Below are positions 37,058 through 45,564 of a DNA stretch of 64,000 nt, one piece after another. The notes beneath the pieces were generated by a model. It made no database searches. It was not told the origin of the DNA and saw only the letters and a program-made list of their open reading frames with translations. This stretch comes from Pseudomonas mohnii (GTDB lineage Bacteria > Pseudomonadota > Gammaproteobacteria > Pseudomonadales > Pseudomonadaceae): contig NZ_FNRV01000001.1 of assembly GCF_900105115.1 (NCBI RefSeq), forward strand, positions 1,550,001-1,614,000, written 5' to 3'. Position numbers and translations under genes: made by a program. Position 1 is the stretch's first letter. The number at the start of each line of letters is the position of its first letter.

Positions 37058-38263
37058 TCAGAGGCGTTCGATGATGGTGGCAATGCCCATGCCGCCGCCG
37101 ACACACAGCGTCGCGAGGCCATAGCGCAGGCGCCGGCTTTCCAGCTCATCGAGCAAGGTGCCGAGAATCGCGCAACCGGTGGCGCCCAACGGATGGCCCA
37201 TGGCGATAGAACCACCGTTGACGTTGACCTTGTCCGGGTCGACGGCCATGTCCTTGATGAACTTCAACACCACTGAGGCAAACGCTTCGTTGACCTCGAA
37301 CAGATCGATGTCCTCCACCCGCAGCCCCGCCTTGGCCAGTGCCTTGCGAGTGGCGGGCGCCGGGCCGGTGAGCATGATGGTCGGGTCGGTGCTGGTGACC
37401 GCCGTGGCGACGATTCGCGCCCGTGGCTGCAAGCCCAGCGCCCGGCCCTTGGCCTCCGAGCCGATCAGCATCAACGCCGCGCCATCAACTATCCCGGAAC
37501 TGTTGCCGGGGGTATGTACGTGATTGATCCGCTCCACATGGCTGTAGACCCGTAGCGCGGTGGCATCGAAACCCATCTGCCCCATCATCTCGAAACTGGG
37601 CTTGAGCTTGCCCAGGCCTTCCAGGGTCGAGTCGGCGCGGATGAACTCATCGTGATCGAGCAGGATGATGCCGTTCTGGTCCTGCACCGGCACCAGCGAT
37701 TTGTTGAACGAACCATCAGCCCGCGCCCGCGCAGCTTTTTGCTGGGAATGCAGTGCATAGGCATCGACGTCCTGACGGCTGAAGCCTTCCAGTGTCGCGA
37801 TCAGATCGGCACCCACGCCCTGGGGGGTGAAGTGGCTGTGCAGATTGGTCTGCGGGTCCAGCGCCCAGGCTCCGCCATCGCTGCCCATGGGCACGCGTGA
37901 CATGGACTCGACGCCACCGACCACCACCAGGTCTTCAAAACCGGAACGGACCTTCATGGCCCCGAGGTTCACCGCCTCCAGCCCGGATGCACAGAAACGG
38001 TTGATCTGCACGCCCGCCACGCTGACGTCCCAATCAGCCACCTGAGCAGCGGTCTTGGCGATATCGGCGCCTTGATCGCCGACGGGTGTCACGCAGCCCA
38101 GTACCACGTCATCGACCTGACTGGTATCGAGGGCGGTTCGCTGTTGCAGCGCCGTGAACAACCCGGCCACCAGGTTGACCGGTTTGACACTGTGCAAGGC
38201 GCCATCGGCCTTGCCTTTGCCACGGGGCGTACGTATCGCGTCGAAAATCAATGCTTGGGTCAT
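37058..38263 (-). CDS. Acetyl-CoA C-acyltransferase (thiolase)
   Basis: 401 residues. It cleaves 3-ketoacyl-CoA, the last beta-oxidation step, or runs in the condensing direction. The first active cysteine is in [13 protein letters not shown] (around residue 91), [14 protein letters not shown] carries the histidine and CVGGGMG the second cysteine. The start [15 protein letters not shown] has GAGGA 5 nt upstream; a GTG start 28 codons earlier is possible but the extra sequence is not thiolase-like. It is the first gene of a two-gene unit with the FadB-like gene. Confidence 0.93.
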   Translation of the reverse strand: MTQALIFDAIRTPRGKGKADGALHSVKPVNLVAGLFTALQQRTALDTSQVDDVVLGCVTPVGDQGADIAKTAAQVADWDVSVAGVQINRFCASGLEAVNLGAMKVRSGFEDLVVVGGVESMSRVPMGSDGGAWALDPQTNLHSHFTPQGVGADLIATLEGFSRQDVDAYALHSQQKAARARADGSFNKSLVPVQDQNGIILLDHDEFIRADSTLEGLGKLKPSFEMMGQMGFDATALRVYSHVERINHVHTPGNSSGIVDGAALMLIGSEAKGRALGLQPRARIVATAVTSTDPTIMLTGPAPATRKALAKAGLRVEDIDLFEVNEAFASVVLKFIKDMAVDPDKVNVNGGSIAMGHPLGATGCAILGTLLDELESRRLRYGLATLCVGGGMGIATIIERL

Positions 38264-38496
38264 GACGTCCTCGAACCGGGTGGTGATCTTTGAAGAGGCT
38301 TCCACCTTATTCCGAGCCACCGGGGATTCAATGACCGCAGCGCTCACCGGCGTTGACGGACGCGCTCAGACGGACGGTAGTCCGCTACAGAATCCGCGGC
38401 TTGCGGACACGCAGGTGTCTAGCAAAAGGCCGCCCAAGAAGCTGGCAATAGGCCTCATGCTTTTTTAATCGTATTTGGTGAGCGCTCCATACGAAA

Positions 38497-38541
38497 TGGA
38501 TCTAAATCAAGCGTGACGCGGGCTCTAAGGTGAGGTTATAC
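38497..38541 (+). promoter_or_regulatory. Candidate ANR/FNR box and promoter
   Basis: TGGATCTAAATCAA (38497-38510) matches the TTGAT-N4-ATCAA consensus at nine of ten positions. A -10-like TTATAC lies at 38536-38541, placing the box centre about 44 bp upstream of the expected start site, near the usual class II position. It would drive the small membrane protein at 38654 and perhaps the cytochrome gene after it. Confidence 0.45.
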
Positions 38542-38653
38542 GAAGTTGTCGTCGGGTTTTGCCGAGGCGCTCGTACTACAGGAAGTGAATTGCTCTGCCG
38601 TCATGGAGATTTGCAGGCAGGCATCAGGAAATAACAAAAAAGGCGGTCAAGCC

Positions 38654-38749
38654 ATGTTCAAACAATCGAAAGTTCGTCAAGCCGGGCTCATTCTCTTCGC
38701 GACCACACTTTTGTTGATTTTGCCGAACCTGACCAAGGTGATCGGCTAG
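38654..38749 (+). CDS. 31-residue single-helix membrane protein
   Basis: MFKQSKVRQAG is followed by one hydrophobic helix (LILFATTLLLILPNL) and a short TKVIG tail: a positively charged N-terminus then a transmembrane segment. The ribosome site is weak (AAAGGCGG). It lies between a candidate ANR box and a cytochrome c gene, so a role as a small subunit or stabiliser of a respiratory complex is possible (inference). I do not recognise the family. Confidence 0.5.
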   Translation: MFKQSKVRQAGLILFATTLLLILPNLTKVIG

Positions 38750-38858
38750 TCGTTCATAAAAATACGGTATCCGTGTTTTAGATCGCCACATTAAAAATGT
38801 GACTGGCTCGCTACCCGGGCCAACGTGGCTGTGCCAACCTTTGCAGCACTTCCACGAC

Positions 38859-39680
38859 ATGGACGGCGATTCTTTGAAAGCGCTCACTTTATTCGGGGCC
38901 TTGCTGCTCAGCACGCCTCTGTATGCCGCACAGCTGAACCTGCAGCTGGGCGCGAACAACCGCACCTGGCAGACCGAGGAGTTGCTCAATCATCCTCAAG
39001 CCCAGACCATCACCGTTACCAATGACGTTTCCTACAAGCGTGATATGAGCTATCGCGCCGTGCCTCTGTCAGTGCTGTTGACCGGCATCAAACCGGACGA
39101 CCACTTGCAAGCCGTGGCCCTGGACGGTTTTGCTGCCGAGATGGCCGCTGCGCCGCTGCTCAATACCCAAGGCGCGCGTGCCTGGCTGGCGATCGAGGAT
39201 CCGGCCAAACCCTGGCCGCCACTGTCCGAAGGCAAGCCCGGCGCCGGGCCGTTCTATCTGGTCTGGACCAACCCGCAGGCGGGCAATATCAGCCCGGAGC
39301 AATGGCCGTTCGAGGTTGCCAGCATCAAGCGCATGGCACCGGTGGCCGAACGCTTCCCTGCCCTGCTGCCCGATCCTGCGCTAAAGGCAGACGATCCGGT
39401 GAACAAGGGCTTTGCGCTGTTCCAGAAAAACTGCTTGGCCTGTCACCGCCTCAATGGTGCCGGGGACGCGCAATTCGGGCCGGACCTGAATATTCCGTAC
39501 AACCCGACCGAGTACTTTGGCGCGGACTTCCTCAAGCGTTATATCCGTGATCCGCAGAGTTTGCGTCAGTGGCCGCAGGCGAAGATGCCCGGATTTTCAA
39601 CCGAGGTGTTGCCGGATGAGGATCTGGGGATGCTGGTGGGGTATTTGAAGCATATGGCGGGGCGCAAGGTGAAGCCCTGA
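38859..39680 (+). CDS. Periplasmic c-type cytochrome with N-terminal oxidoreductase-like domain
   Basis: 273 residues. Signal peptide ALTLFGALLLSTPLYA, then about 150 residues resembling a molybdopterin-oxidoreductase-like or accessory domain without a clear cofactor site, then a monohaem cytochrome c domain. The haem motif is NCLACH (around residue 193), and the sixth ligand is probably the Met in AKMPGFS. The start is ambiguous: ATG 38859 or TTG 38874 (which gives a cleaner signal peptide). The electron partners are unknown. Confidence 0.75.
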   Translation: MDGDSLKALTLFGALLLSTPLYAAQLNLQLGANNRTWQTEELLNHPQAQTITVTNDVSYKRDMSYRAVPLSVLLTGIKPDDHLQAVALDGFAAEMAAAPLLNTQGARAWLAIEDPAKPWPPLSEGKPGAGPFYLVWTNPQAGNISPEQWPFEVASIKRMAPVAERFPALLPDPALKADDPVNKGFALFQKNCLACHRLNGAGDAQFGPDLNIPYNPTEYFGADFLKRYIRDPQSLRQWPQAKMPGFSTEVLPDEDLGMLVGYLKHMAGRKVKP

Positions 39681-39693
39681 CAAAACACGCCGT

Positions 39694-39781
39694 TGCGGGA
39701 GTGAGCTTGCTCGCGACGGCGGTGTATCAGCCACGGAAGTATTGACTGAAAACCTGCCATCGCGAGCAAGCTCGCTGCCAT
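39694..39781. repeat. Inverted REP pair, divergent variant
   Basis: gcgggagtgagcttgctcgcgac at about 39695 faces ccatcgcgagcaagctcgctgcc at about 39757-39779. The central CCTG of the usual REP is replaced by CTTG in both arms, so the hairpin complementarity is kept. Confidence 0.8.
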
Positions 39782-39805
39782 AAGGGGTCGGCGCCCTCCC
39801 CCCGG

Positions 39806-40615
39806 TTACTGTTGTTGCACGGAGATCACCGGCGCGGGCGTCGGTGAAACAAGCACCTTGGCATGCATCTGTTCACACCCGCCGCCGCGGCGCATCCCGC
39901 GCACCGGGCAGGCATCCAGATAATCGAGGCCCACGGCCAGTTTCAAATGACGTTCGGGCCGGGCCAGTTCATTGGTCACGTCGAAACTGTACCAGGCGTC
40001 ATCCAGCCAGGCTTCGGCCCAGGCATGGCTGGCCAGGTGTTCGCTGTTTTCGCTGTACAGATAACCCGAGACATACCGCGCCGGAATCCCCAGGCTGCGC
40101 GCACAGGCGATGAACGCGTGGGTGTGGTCCTGGCACACACCGGAACGACCGGCGAAGGCCTGGGCAGCGCTGGTGTCCACTTCGGTGGCGCCCGGCGTGT
40201 AGGTCATGTGCTGGTTCAGGCCGTGCATCAAGTCGATCAGCGCCGTGCGATCGCGGCGTTGCTTGCATTCCTTTTCGGCAAACGCGCGCAGGGCTGCGTC
40301 GGCTTCGGTCAGGCGGGTGAAGCGCAGGAAGGGCAGCGCCGACTGGCTCTCGTGCTCGGCTTCGCGCAATTCGTCGATGTCGACCTGACCACGGGCGCCG
40401 ATGATGATCGCTTCGTGCGGTTCGTCCATGGTCAGCACGTGCAGGATGTTGCCGAACGGATCGAGTTGCGCGCGCACCGGCCGCGGCAGGTCGAGCTGCC
40501 AACTGAGCACGTGCTGGCGCTCGCTGTCATGGGGGGTCAGTCGCAGGTACTGGATGCTCGCCCGCACCTGATCTTCGTAGTGATAGGTGGTCTCGTGGCT
40601 AATCGAAAGTCTCAT
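39806..40615 (-). CDS. Transglutaminase-like cysteine protease-family protein
   Basis: 269 residues. An N-terminal bacterial transglutaminase-like beta domain (SISHETTYHYEDQVRASIQYLRL) is followed by the catalytic core. Cysteine in GRSGVCQDHTHAFIACARSLGIPARYVSGY, histidine in HAWAEAWL and aspartate in FDVTNE form the usual triad. It overlaps the alpha-E gene by 4 nt, with an ATP-grasp gene before that. These three families recur together in bacteria and are proposed to make and process a peptide-like product; the product is not known. Confidence 0.88.
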   Translation of the reverse strand: MRLSISHETTYHYEDQVRASIQYLRLTPHDSERQHVLSWQLDLPRPVRAQLDPFGNILHVLTMDEPHEAIIIGARGQVDIDELREAEHESQSALPFLRFTRLTEADAALRAFAEKECKQRRDRTALIDLMHGLNQHMTYTPGATEVDTSAAQAFAGRSGVCQDHTHAFIACARSLGIPARYVSGYLYSENSEHLASHAWAEAWLDDAWYSFDVTNELARPERHLKLAVGLDYLDACPVRGMRRGGGCEQMHAKVLVSPTPAPVISVQQQ

Positions 40616-41562
40616 GCAGCCTCCAGATAAGAACTGTGAATCGCGTTACCCAACTGGCGCACCAGCGGGATGAACTCGGTGAGCCAGGCGTGCAGGCCTT
40701 CGTCGAGGATTTCGTTGATGCCGGTGTAGCGCAGTCGCGCGTCCATTTCCGCCGCCAGGCGTTGGGCGGGACGGCCGTTGGCTCCCGGCAACTGGGCAAG
40801 GATCTGGTCGATTTCTTCGGTGCACGCCCGCAGGGAGCGCGGCACGTCCGCCCGCAGCAACAGCAACTCGGCCACATGCCGGGCGCCGGGTGCGTCGCGA
40901 TAAATTTCGGTGTAGGCCTCGAAGGACGACAAGGCCCGCAGCAAGGCACTCCACTGGTAGTACGCGTGGGCCGTGCCATCGCTGACCGCCTCAGCCTGAT
41001 CACCGGCCATTTCGTAGCGGGCATCGAGCAGGCGCAAGGTGTTGTCGGCTCGCTCGATGAAGGTCCCCAGACGAATGAAGCGGAACGCATCGTTACGCAT
41101 GATCGTGCCGTAGGACGCGCCTCGGAACAGGTGGGACCGCTCCTTGATCCACTCGCAGAACCGACTCATGCCGTAGCGACTGAGGCCCTGCTCGGCAATG
41201 CCGCGAATTTCCAGCCAGGTCGCGTTGATGTTCTCCCACATATCAGCGGTGATTCGGCCACGAACCGCGTGGGCACTGGCCCGCGCGGCACCGAGACAGC
41301 TGTAGATGCTGGCCGGATTGGCCGCATCCAGGGCGAAAAAATGCAGCAAGCGTTCGGCATGCAACTCGCCGTGGCGTTCGAGGTAATCGTCCAGGGTGCC
41401 GGTAATCAGCAGCGGCATGGCCAGTTCGTGCAGGCCGTCACCGCGTCCATCCTGTGGCATCAGCGACAGCGAATAACTGATGTCGAGCATCCGTGCGAGG
41501 TTTTCCGCCCGCTCCAGGTAACGCGACATCCAATACAGATCCGAGGCAGTTCTACTTAACAT
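40612..41562 (-). CDS. Alpha-E domain protein (DUF403)
   Basis: 316 residues, almost wholly helical. MLSRTASDLYWMSRYLERAENLARML at the N-terminus is the signature of the alpha-E family. It contains no recognised catalytic motif and probably acts with the ATP-grasp enzyme encoded 12 bp upstream. It overlaps the transglutaminase gene by 4 nt (ATGA), so the three are translated together. Confidence 0.88.
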   Translation of the reverse strand: MLSRTASDLYWMSRYLERAENLARMLDISYSLSLMPQDGRGDGLHELAMPLLITGTLDDYLERHGELHAERLLHFFALDAANPASIYSCLGAARASAHAVRGRITADMWENINATWLEIRGIAEQGLSRYGMSRFCEWIKERSHLFRGASYGTIMRNDAFRFIRLGTFIERADNTLRLLDARYEMAGDQAEAVSDGTAHAYYQWSALLRALSSFEAYTEIYRDAPGARHVAELLLLRADVPRSLRACTEEIDQILAQLPGANGRPAQRLAAEMDARLRYTGINEILDEGLHAWLTEFIPLVRQLGNAIHSSYLEAA

Positions 41563-41574
41563 GACAGGCTTCCT

Positions 41575-42984
41575 TCAATCCTCGACCACCCAGGTGTCCT
41601 TGGTTCCGCCGCCCTGGGAGGAGTTCACCACCAGGGAGCCTTCGCGCAGGGCGACACGGGTCAAACCGCCGGGCACGACCCGGGTTTCGCGACCAGACAA
41701 TACAAACGGGCGCAGGTCGATGTGGCGTGGCGCGATGCCGCTTTCGACAAAGGTCGGGCAGGTCGACAACGACAGCGTCGGTTGCGCGATATAGGCATGG
41801 GGCTTGGCAATGATCCGTGCGCGGAAGGCTTCGATTTCCGCCGCCGTCGCCGCCGGCCCCACCAGCATTCCGTAACCGCCGGAGCCCTGGGTTTCCTTGA
41901 CCACCAGTTCCGGCAGATGGGCCAGGACGTGGGAAAGTTCCGAGGGATTACGACACTGCCACGTCGGTACGTTCTTCAGGATCGGTTCTTCATCCAGGTA
42001 GAAACGGATCATGTCGGTCACGAACGGGTACACCGACTTGTCGTCCGCCACCCCGGTGCCGATGGCATTCGCCAGCACGACATTGCCGGATCGGTAAGAC
42101 GACAGCAGCCCTGGCACGCCGAGCATCGAGTCCGGATTGAACGCCAGCGGGTCGAGGAACGCGTCGTCGAGGCGGCGGTAGATCACATCGACGGCTTTTG
42201 GCCCGTCGGTGGTGCGCATGAACACTTTGTCGTCACGCACGAAAAGGTCCGCGCCTTCCACCAGCTCCACACCCATTTCCCGCGCCAGGAACGCATGCTC
42301 GAAAAATGCACTGTTGAAGCGCCCCGGCGTCAACACCACGACGCTCGGGTTGTCGATCGGGCTGGAGCTTTTCAGGGTATCGAGCAACAGGTTCGGGTAG
42401 TGGTCGATGGGGGCGATGCGTTGCGCCGCGAACAATTCGGGGAACAGTCGCATCATCATCTTGCGGTCTTCGAGCATGTAGCTGACACCGCTCGGCGTAC
42501 GCAGATTGTCTTCGAGCACGTAGTAAGTGCCATCGCCGTCGCGCACCAGATCGACACCGGAGATATGCGAATAAATATCGCGGTGCAGATTCAGCCCTTG
42601 CATTGCCAACTGGTATTGCTCGTTGGCCAGCACCTGCTCGGCCGGAATGATGCCGGCCTTGATGATGCGTTGCTCGTGATAGAGGTCGGCGAGGAACATG
42701 TTCAACGCCTTGACCCGCTGGATGCAGCCGCGCTCGACAATGCGCCATTCACTGGCGGGAATGCTGCGGGGAATGGTGTCGAAGGGAATCAGGCGCTCTG
42801 TCCCCTGCTCATCACCGTAGAGCGTAAAAGTAATCCCGGCGCGATGAAACAACAGATCGGCCTCGCGTCGCCGTTGTGCCAAAAGCTCGTCAGGCGTTTC
42901 GGACAGCCAACGGGCAAACTCCCGATAATGCGGGCGGACCTGGCCGCCGGCATCGTACATCTCATCAAAATAGGTGCGGATCAT
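41575..42984 (-). CDS. Circularly permuted type 2 ATP-grasp protein
   Basis: 469 residues. The order of ATP-grasp elements is rearranged. DLVRDGDGTYYVLEDNLRTPSGVSYMLEDR near residue 155-180 supplies the metal-binding residues, and VVKETQGSGGYGMLVGP near 375 is the nucleotide-binding loop. This is the former DUF404/DUF407 family. The start MIRTYFDEMYDAGGQ has AAGGAG 6 nt upstream. It is the first gene of a three-gene operon with the alpha-E and transglutaminase proteins. It likely forms an amide or ester link in a small peptide (inference). Confidence 0.9.
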   Translation of the reverse strand: MIRTYFDEMYDAGGQVRPHYREFARWLSETPDELLAQRRREADLLFHRAGITFTLYGDEQGTERLIPFDTIPRSIPASEWRIVERGCIQRVKALNMFLADLYHEQRIIKAGIIPAEQVLANEQYQLAMQGLNLHRDIYSHISGVDLVRDGDGTYYVLEDNLRTPSGVSYMLEDRKMMMRLFPELFAAQRIAPIDHYPNLLLDTLKSSSPIDNPSVVVLTPGRFNSAFFEHAFLAREMGVELVEGADLFVRDDKVFMRTTDGPKAVDVIYRRLDDAFLDPLAFNPDSMLGVPGLLSSYRSGNVVLANAIGTGVADDKSVYPFVTDMIRFYLDEEPILKNVPTWQCRNPSELSHVLAHLPELVVKETQGSGGYGMLVGPAATAAEIEAFRARIIAKPHAYIAQPTLSLSTCPTFVESGIAPRHIDLRPFVLSGRETRVVPGGLTRVALREGSLVVNSSQGGGTKDTWVVED

Positions 42985-43310
42985 GCCGTACTCCTTGTCA
43001 CCCGGACATACAGGCCTTCGCAAGGCCCGTGCCATCGGCAGAAACGCTTTGATATCAATCGGTTGGATAATCGGTACGCAGACACCGCACCAATCCTGTG
43101 CGGTAAATGCCCCAACCTGATCGCCCCCGCTTCATTGCAAGGCGTTGCAGTCGCCTGTCACCAGCATAGTCTGTGGGAGGCGACTTGGCGGCGAAGGGGG
43201 TCATTCCGTCATGGGAGCTCTTTGAGGTCGCGTTCGGTTTGCCGGCGACAAAAACGAAAACGGCCAACCCAAAGGTCAGCCGTTACTGATGCTTGCTGCT
43301 GTTCATAAGT
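42985..43310. other. Intergenic region, no gene
   Basis: Contains a degenerate REP-like stretch (ctgtgggaggcgacttggcggcgaag, about 43170-43196) and a GGCCAACCC...GGTCAGCC hairpin near 43262-43282. The latter may end the minus-strand rraB transcript. The ATP-grasp operon promoter should lie here but is not evident. Confidence 0.4.
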
Positions 43311-43652
43311 TTATGCGAGTCGCCCTCGTACCTCCTGTTTGACACCCCAGCCTTCAATGATGCCGCCCAATGGCTCGACCACGGCTTCGAAACCCTGTTC
43401 GAAGTCGCCGATGTCATCGTAAGTGGCGTACATGACCTTGCTCAGTTCCAGGGCCCATGCGCCGTCATCGCGCACACTGATTTGCGCATTCAGGGATTCA
43501 CCCCGGTAATGACCTGCCGCCCTGCGTGCCCGCTCCTCGTCCGGGAAAATGGCGTAGAACTCGATGGGATGGAACCGTGAAAAGTCGAAACCGCCCTCTT
43601 TCATGCGGCGCAGAACGCTGCTGCTGACATCTTCTTGATAGGCTGTGCTCAT
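43311..43652 (-). CDS. rraB: Ribonuclease E inhibitor RraB-family protein
   Basis: 113 residues. The family pattern DVSSSVLRRMKEGGFDFSRFHPIEFYAIFPDEERA, the RDDGAWALELSKVM core and a glycine-rich C-terminal segment IIEGWGVKQE match RraB, which binds RNase E and modulates the degradosome in the cytoplasm. GAGGAGG lies 8 nt before the ATG. It stands alone. The regulatory effect on Pseudomonas RNase E is assumed from the family. Confidence 0.82.
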   Translation of the reverse strand: MSTAYQEDVSSSVLRRMKEGGFDFSRFHPIEFYAIFPDEERARRAAGHYRGESLNAQISVRDDGAWALELSKVMYATYDDIGDFEQGFEAVVEPLGGIIEGWGVKQEVRGRLA

Positions 43653-43863
43653 GAAACGTCCTCCTCAAACTGATGGATAGACTTTCCGTACTCCCAGCGC
43701 CCGCCACCGAACGGTGCGAACGACGGCATCCGATGTGCCGACGGGAAACAAGCATGGAGCTGACAAGACCAGACCTTAGCGATCCATTCGCTGATCTCGC
43801 CTGCAGATTAGCCCCAAGATAGAGCCGCTGCCAAGGCCTGGTTGAGAATGTGACAGGAGATGT

Positions 43864-44097
43864 TCAGATTGGCGTAATGCCGAGGATTTGAATGCTGTTC
43901 TGGGCCTTGAGACTTTTGACAGTCGCATCGGGGGTTCGCCCTTCCAGATCGTTCAGATCCAGTTCGGCGGCGACGGGGAGCAACCGGGCCTTGATGAGTT
44001 GGGCGGCGTGTTCGTTATCCGGGCACTCGTCGCACTCAAAGACTTCGTCGACAGTTTCACCGTGATCATCCACGAAAGTGATTTTCCACTTTTGCAT
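43864..44097 (-). CDS. Small conserved-type protein, unknown function
   Basis: 77 residues starting MQKWKITFVDDHGETVDEVFECDECPDNEHAAQLI. Two cysteines in a C-x2-C-like acidic stretch (ECDECPD) are the only motif. GAGGAGG sits close before the ATG, which fixes the start. The alternating beta/alpha pattern suggests a small folded domain. I do not recognise the family. Confidence 0.6.
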   Translation of the reverse strand: MQKWKITFVDDHGETVDEVFECDECPDNEHAAQLIKARLLPVAAELDLNDLEGRTPDATVKSLKAQNSIQILGITPI

Positions 44098-44194
44098 CAG
44101 TGCCTCCTCGATAAAACCCATGGATGGGCTTACTTCTATCTCGACCTGATTAGCTGGCTAATCGTTCCACTGATTTTCCTCTGGTGCCTCATGA

Positions 44195-44246
44195 AAAAAG
44201 GGCCGTCAGCGGCGTGATTGAACACCACCGCGGACAGCCCTTTTTG
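44195..44246 (-). terminator. Terminator of speE
   Basis: On the minus strand GGGCTGTCCGCGG pairs, with one mismatch region, to CCGCTGACGGCCC, followed by TTTTTT. It starts about 12 bp after the speE stop. Confidence 0.7.
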
Positions 44247-44258
44247 ATTGACGCGCTA

Positions 44259-45134
44259 TCAGTCGTTACTTGGCTTGTTCACAGCCTGCAAAACGTACTG
44301 CGGCAAGGCAAAGGCACCGATGTGGATCTCCGGATTGTAGTAGCGGGTGATGATGCCGCTGCCGGCGAACCGTTGTTGCAGGGTTTCGCGGGACAATTTG
44401 CGATAAGCGGTATTGGTCGCGCCCCAGGCGAAGGTCATCGCGCCGCCGATATAAGTCGGTACGGCGGCCTGATAGAAGTGCCAGTCAGGGAACAGGCTGC
44501 GCAGGCGACCGGCGGTGGTTTTGACTTCTTCGATCTGCATGAACGGCGTGCCGTTCTGCGTGACCAGGATGCCGCCTTCGTTCAGGCAGCGGTGGCAGGC
44601 CTGATAGAAGTTCTCCGAGAACAGCACTTCGCCTGGCCCGATCGGGTCAGTGGAGTCGGAAATGATCACGTCGAACTTTTCAGTGGTGGTGGCGACGAAG
44701 CGCATGCCATCGTCGATCACCAGGTTCAGGCGTGGATCGTCGAACGCGCCCTTGGAGTGATTCGGCAGGAATTCCTTGCACATTTCGACCACGGTACCGT
44801 CGATCTCGACCATGGTGATGTGCTCGACGCTGCGGTGCTTGGCCACCTCACGCAACATGCCGCCGTCGCCGCCACCGATGATCAATACGCGCTTGGCGGT
44901 GCCATGGGCGAGGATCGGCACGTGCGTCAGCATTTCGTGGTAGATGAATTCGTCGGCTTCGGTGGTCTGGATCACGCCGTCCAGCGCCATGACCCGGCCC
45001 ATGCGCGGGTTTTCGAAAATCACCAGGTGCTGGTGTTCGGTGCGCACTTCGTGCAGCAGTTTTTCCATGCGAAAACGCTGGCCATAGCCTTCGTAGAGGG
45101 TTTCCAGGTAGTCGTTGGTCGGGGTGATGCTCAT
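44259..45134 (-). CDS. speE: Polyamine aminopropyltransferase (spermidine synthase) SpeE
   Basis: 291 residues. It transfers the aminopropyl group from decarboxylated SAM to putrescine. The N-terminal beta domain is followed by the Rossmann fold with [15 protein letters not shown] (around residue 80) and the catalytic aspartates in [16 protein letters not shown] (around 155). The start [14 protein letters not shown] fits the family; GGAGC lies 8 nt upstream. It is monocistronic with its own terminator. Confidence 0.94.
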   Translation of the reverse strand: MSITPTNDYLETLYEGYGQRFRMEKLLHEVRTEHQHLVIFENPRMGRVMALDGVIQTTEADEFIYHEMLTHVPILAHGTAKRVLIIGGGDGGMLREVAKHRSVEHITMVEIDGTVVEMCKEFLPNHSKGAFDDPRLNLVIDDGMRFVATTTEKFDVIISDSTDPIGPGEVLFSENFYQACHRCLNEGGILVTQNGTPFMQIEEVKTTAGRLRSLFPDWHFYQAAVPTYIGGAMTFAWGATNTAYRKLSRETLQQRFAGSGIITRYYNPEIHIGAFALPQYVLQAVNKPSND

Positions 45135-45282
45135 GGGAAGTGCTCCGATGAATGCGGGTGGCAACGGACGGTTACCCGCCCATGATGGCCAATCGATCGG
45201 CTCGATTGACCGGGAAAGGCGCGCATTCTACGTCGAGGAAGATGACAGGTCGAACCTCACTTGATGTCTCGCCACAATGCCC

Positions 45283-45365
45283 TGTGGGAGCGAGCCTGCT
45301 CGCGATAGCGATTTGTCCGCCACATCAATTCCGAATGTGCCGCCGTCATCGCGAGCAGGCTCGCT
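45283..45365. repeat. REP pair, second copy broken by an IS110 element
   Basis: The first REP is gtgggagcgagcctgctcgcg (about 45284-45304). The second, catcgcgagcaggctcgct, stops at 45365. Its expected end, ctcccacag, is found at 46531-46539, on the far side of the transposase gene. Confidence 0.85.
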
Positions 45366-45380
45366 TGTATGTTTAGACTT

Positions 45381-45517
45381 GAAGGGGTGGGTGGGACTAA
45401 AGCTCGTCATCTGACTCTAGCCAGTACAGACCGTGGGAGACATCGTCCCACCCCTTCACCTAATGCGCCGATAAGGAATGCATCGGCTCGGACCGACGAT
45501 AGCGACAAGCCAGCGCA
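45381..45517 (+). ncRNA. Candidate bridge RNA of the IS110 element
   Basis: Two successive stem-loops can be drawn. Loop 1: GAAGGGGTGGG (45381-45391) pairs perfectly with CCCACCCCTTC (45447-45457). Inside are AGCTCG (45401-45406, 5/6 identical to the left target GGCTCG), a small hairpin TCTG/CAGA, and GTGGGAG (45433-45439, complementary to CTCCCAC at the right target). Loop 2: TGCGC (45464-45468) pairs with GCGCA (45513-45517). Inside are GGAAT (near 45475, like the element's right end AGAAT), a hairpin ATCG/CGAT, and ACAAG (45505-45509), complementary to CTTGT, the junction of core CT and left end. This order matches known bridge RNAs; folding was done by eye. Confidence 0.65.
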
Positions 45518-45564
45518 ACGGTGAACCCCGACAAGTTTCTAAACCCTAGCTCGGAGGGTGGGCC

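Noticed and set aside
45433..45451. GTGGGA/TCCCAC hairpin as terminator of a gene upstream of the IS
   Set aside because: No T-tract follows and no gene ends there on either strand; the sequence is better explained as part of the structured left end of the element.
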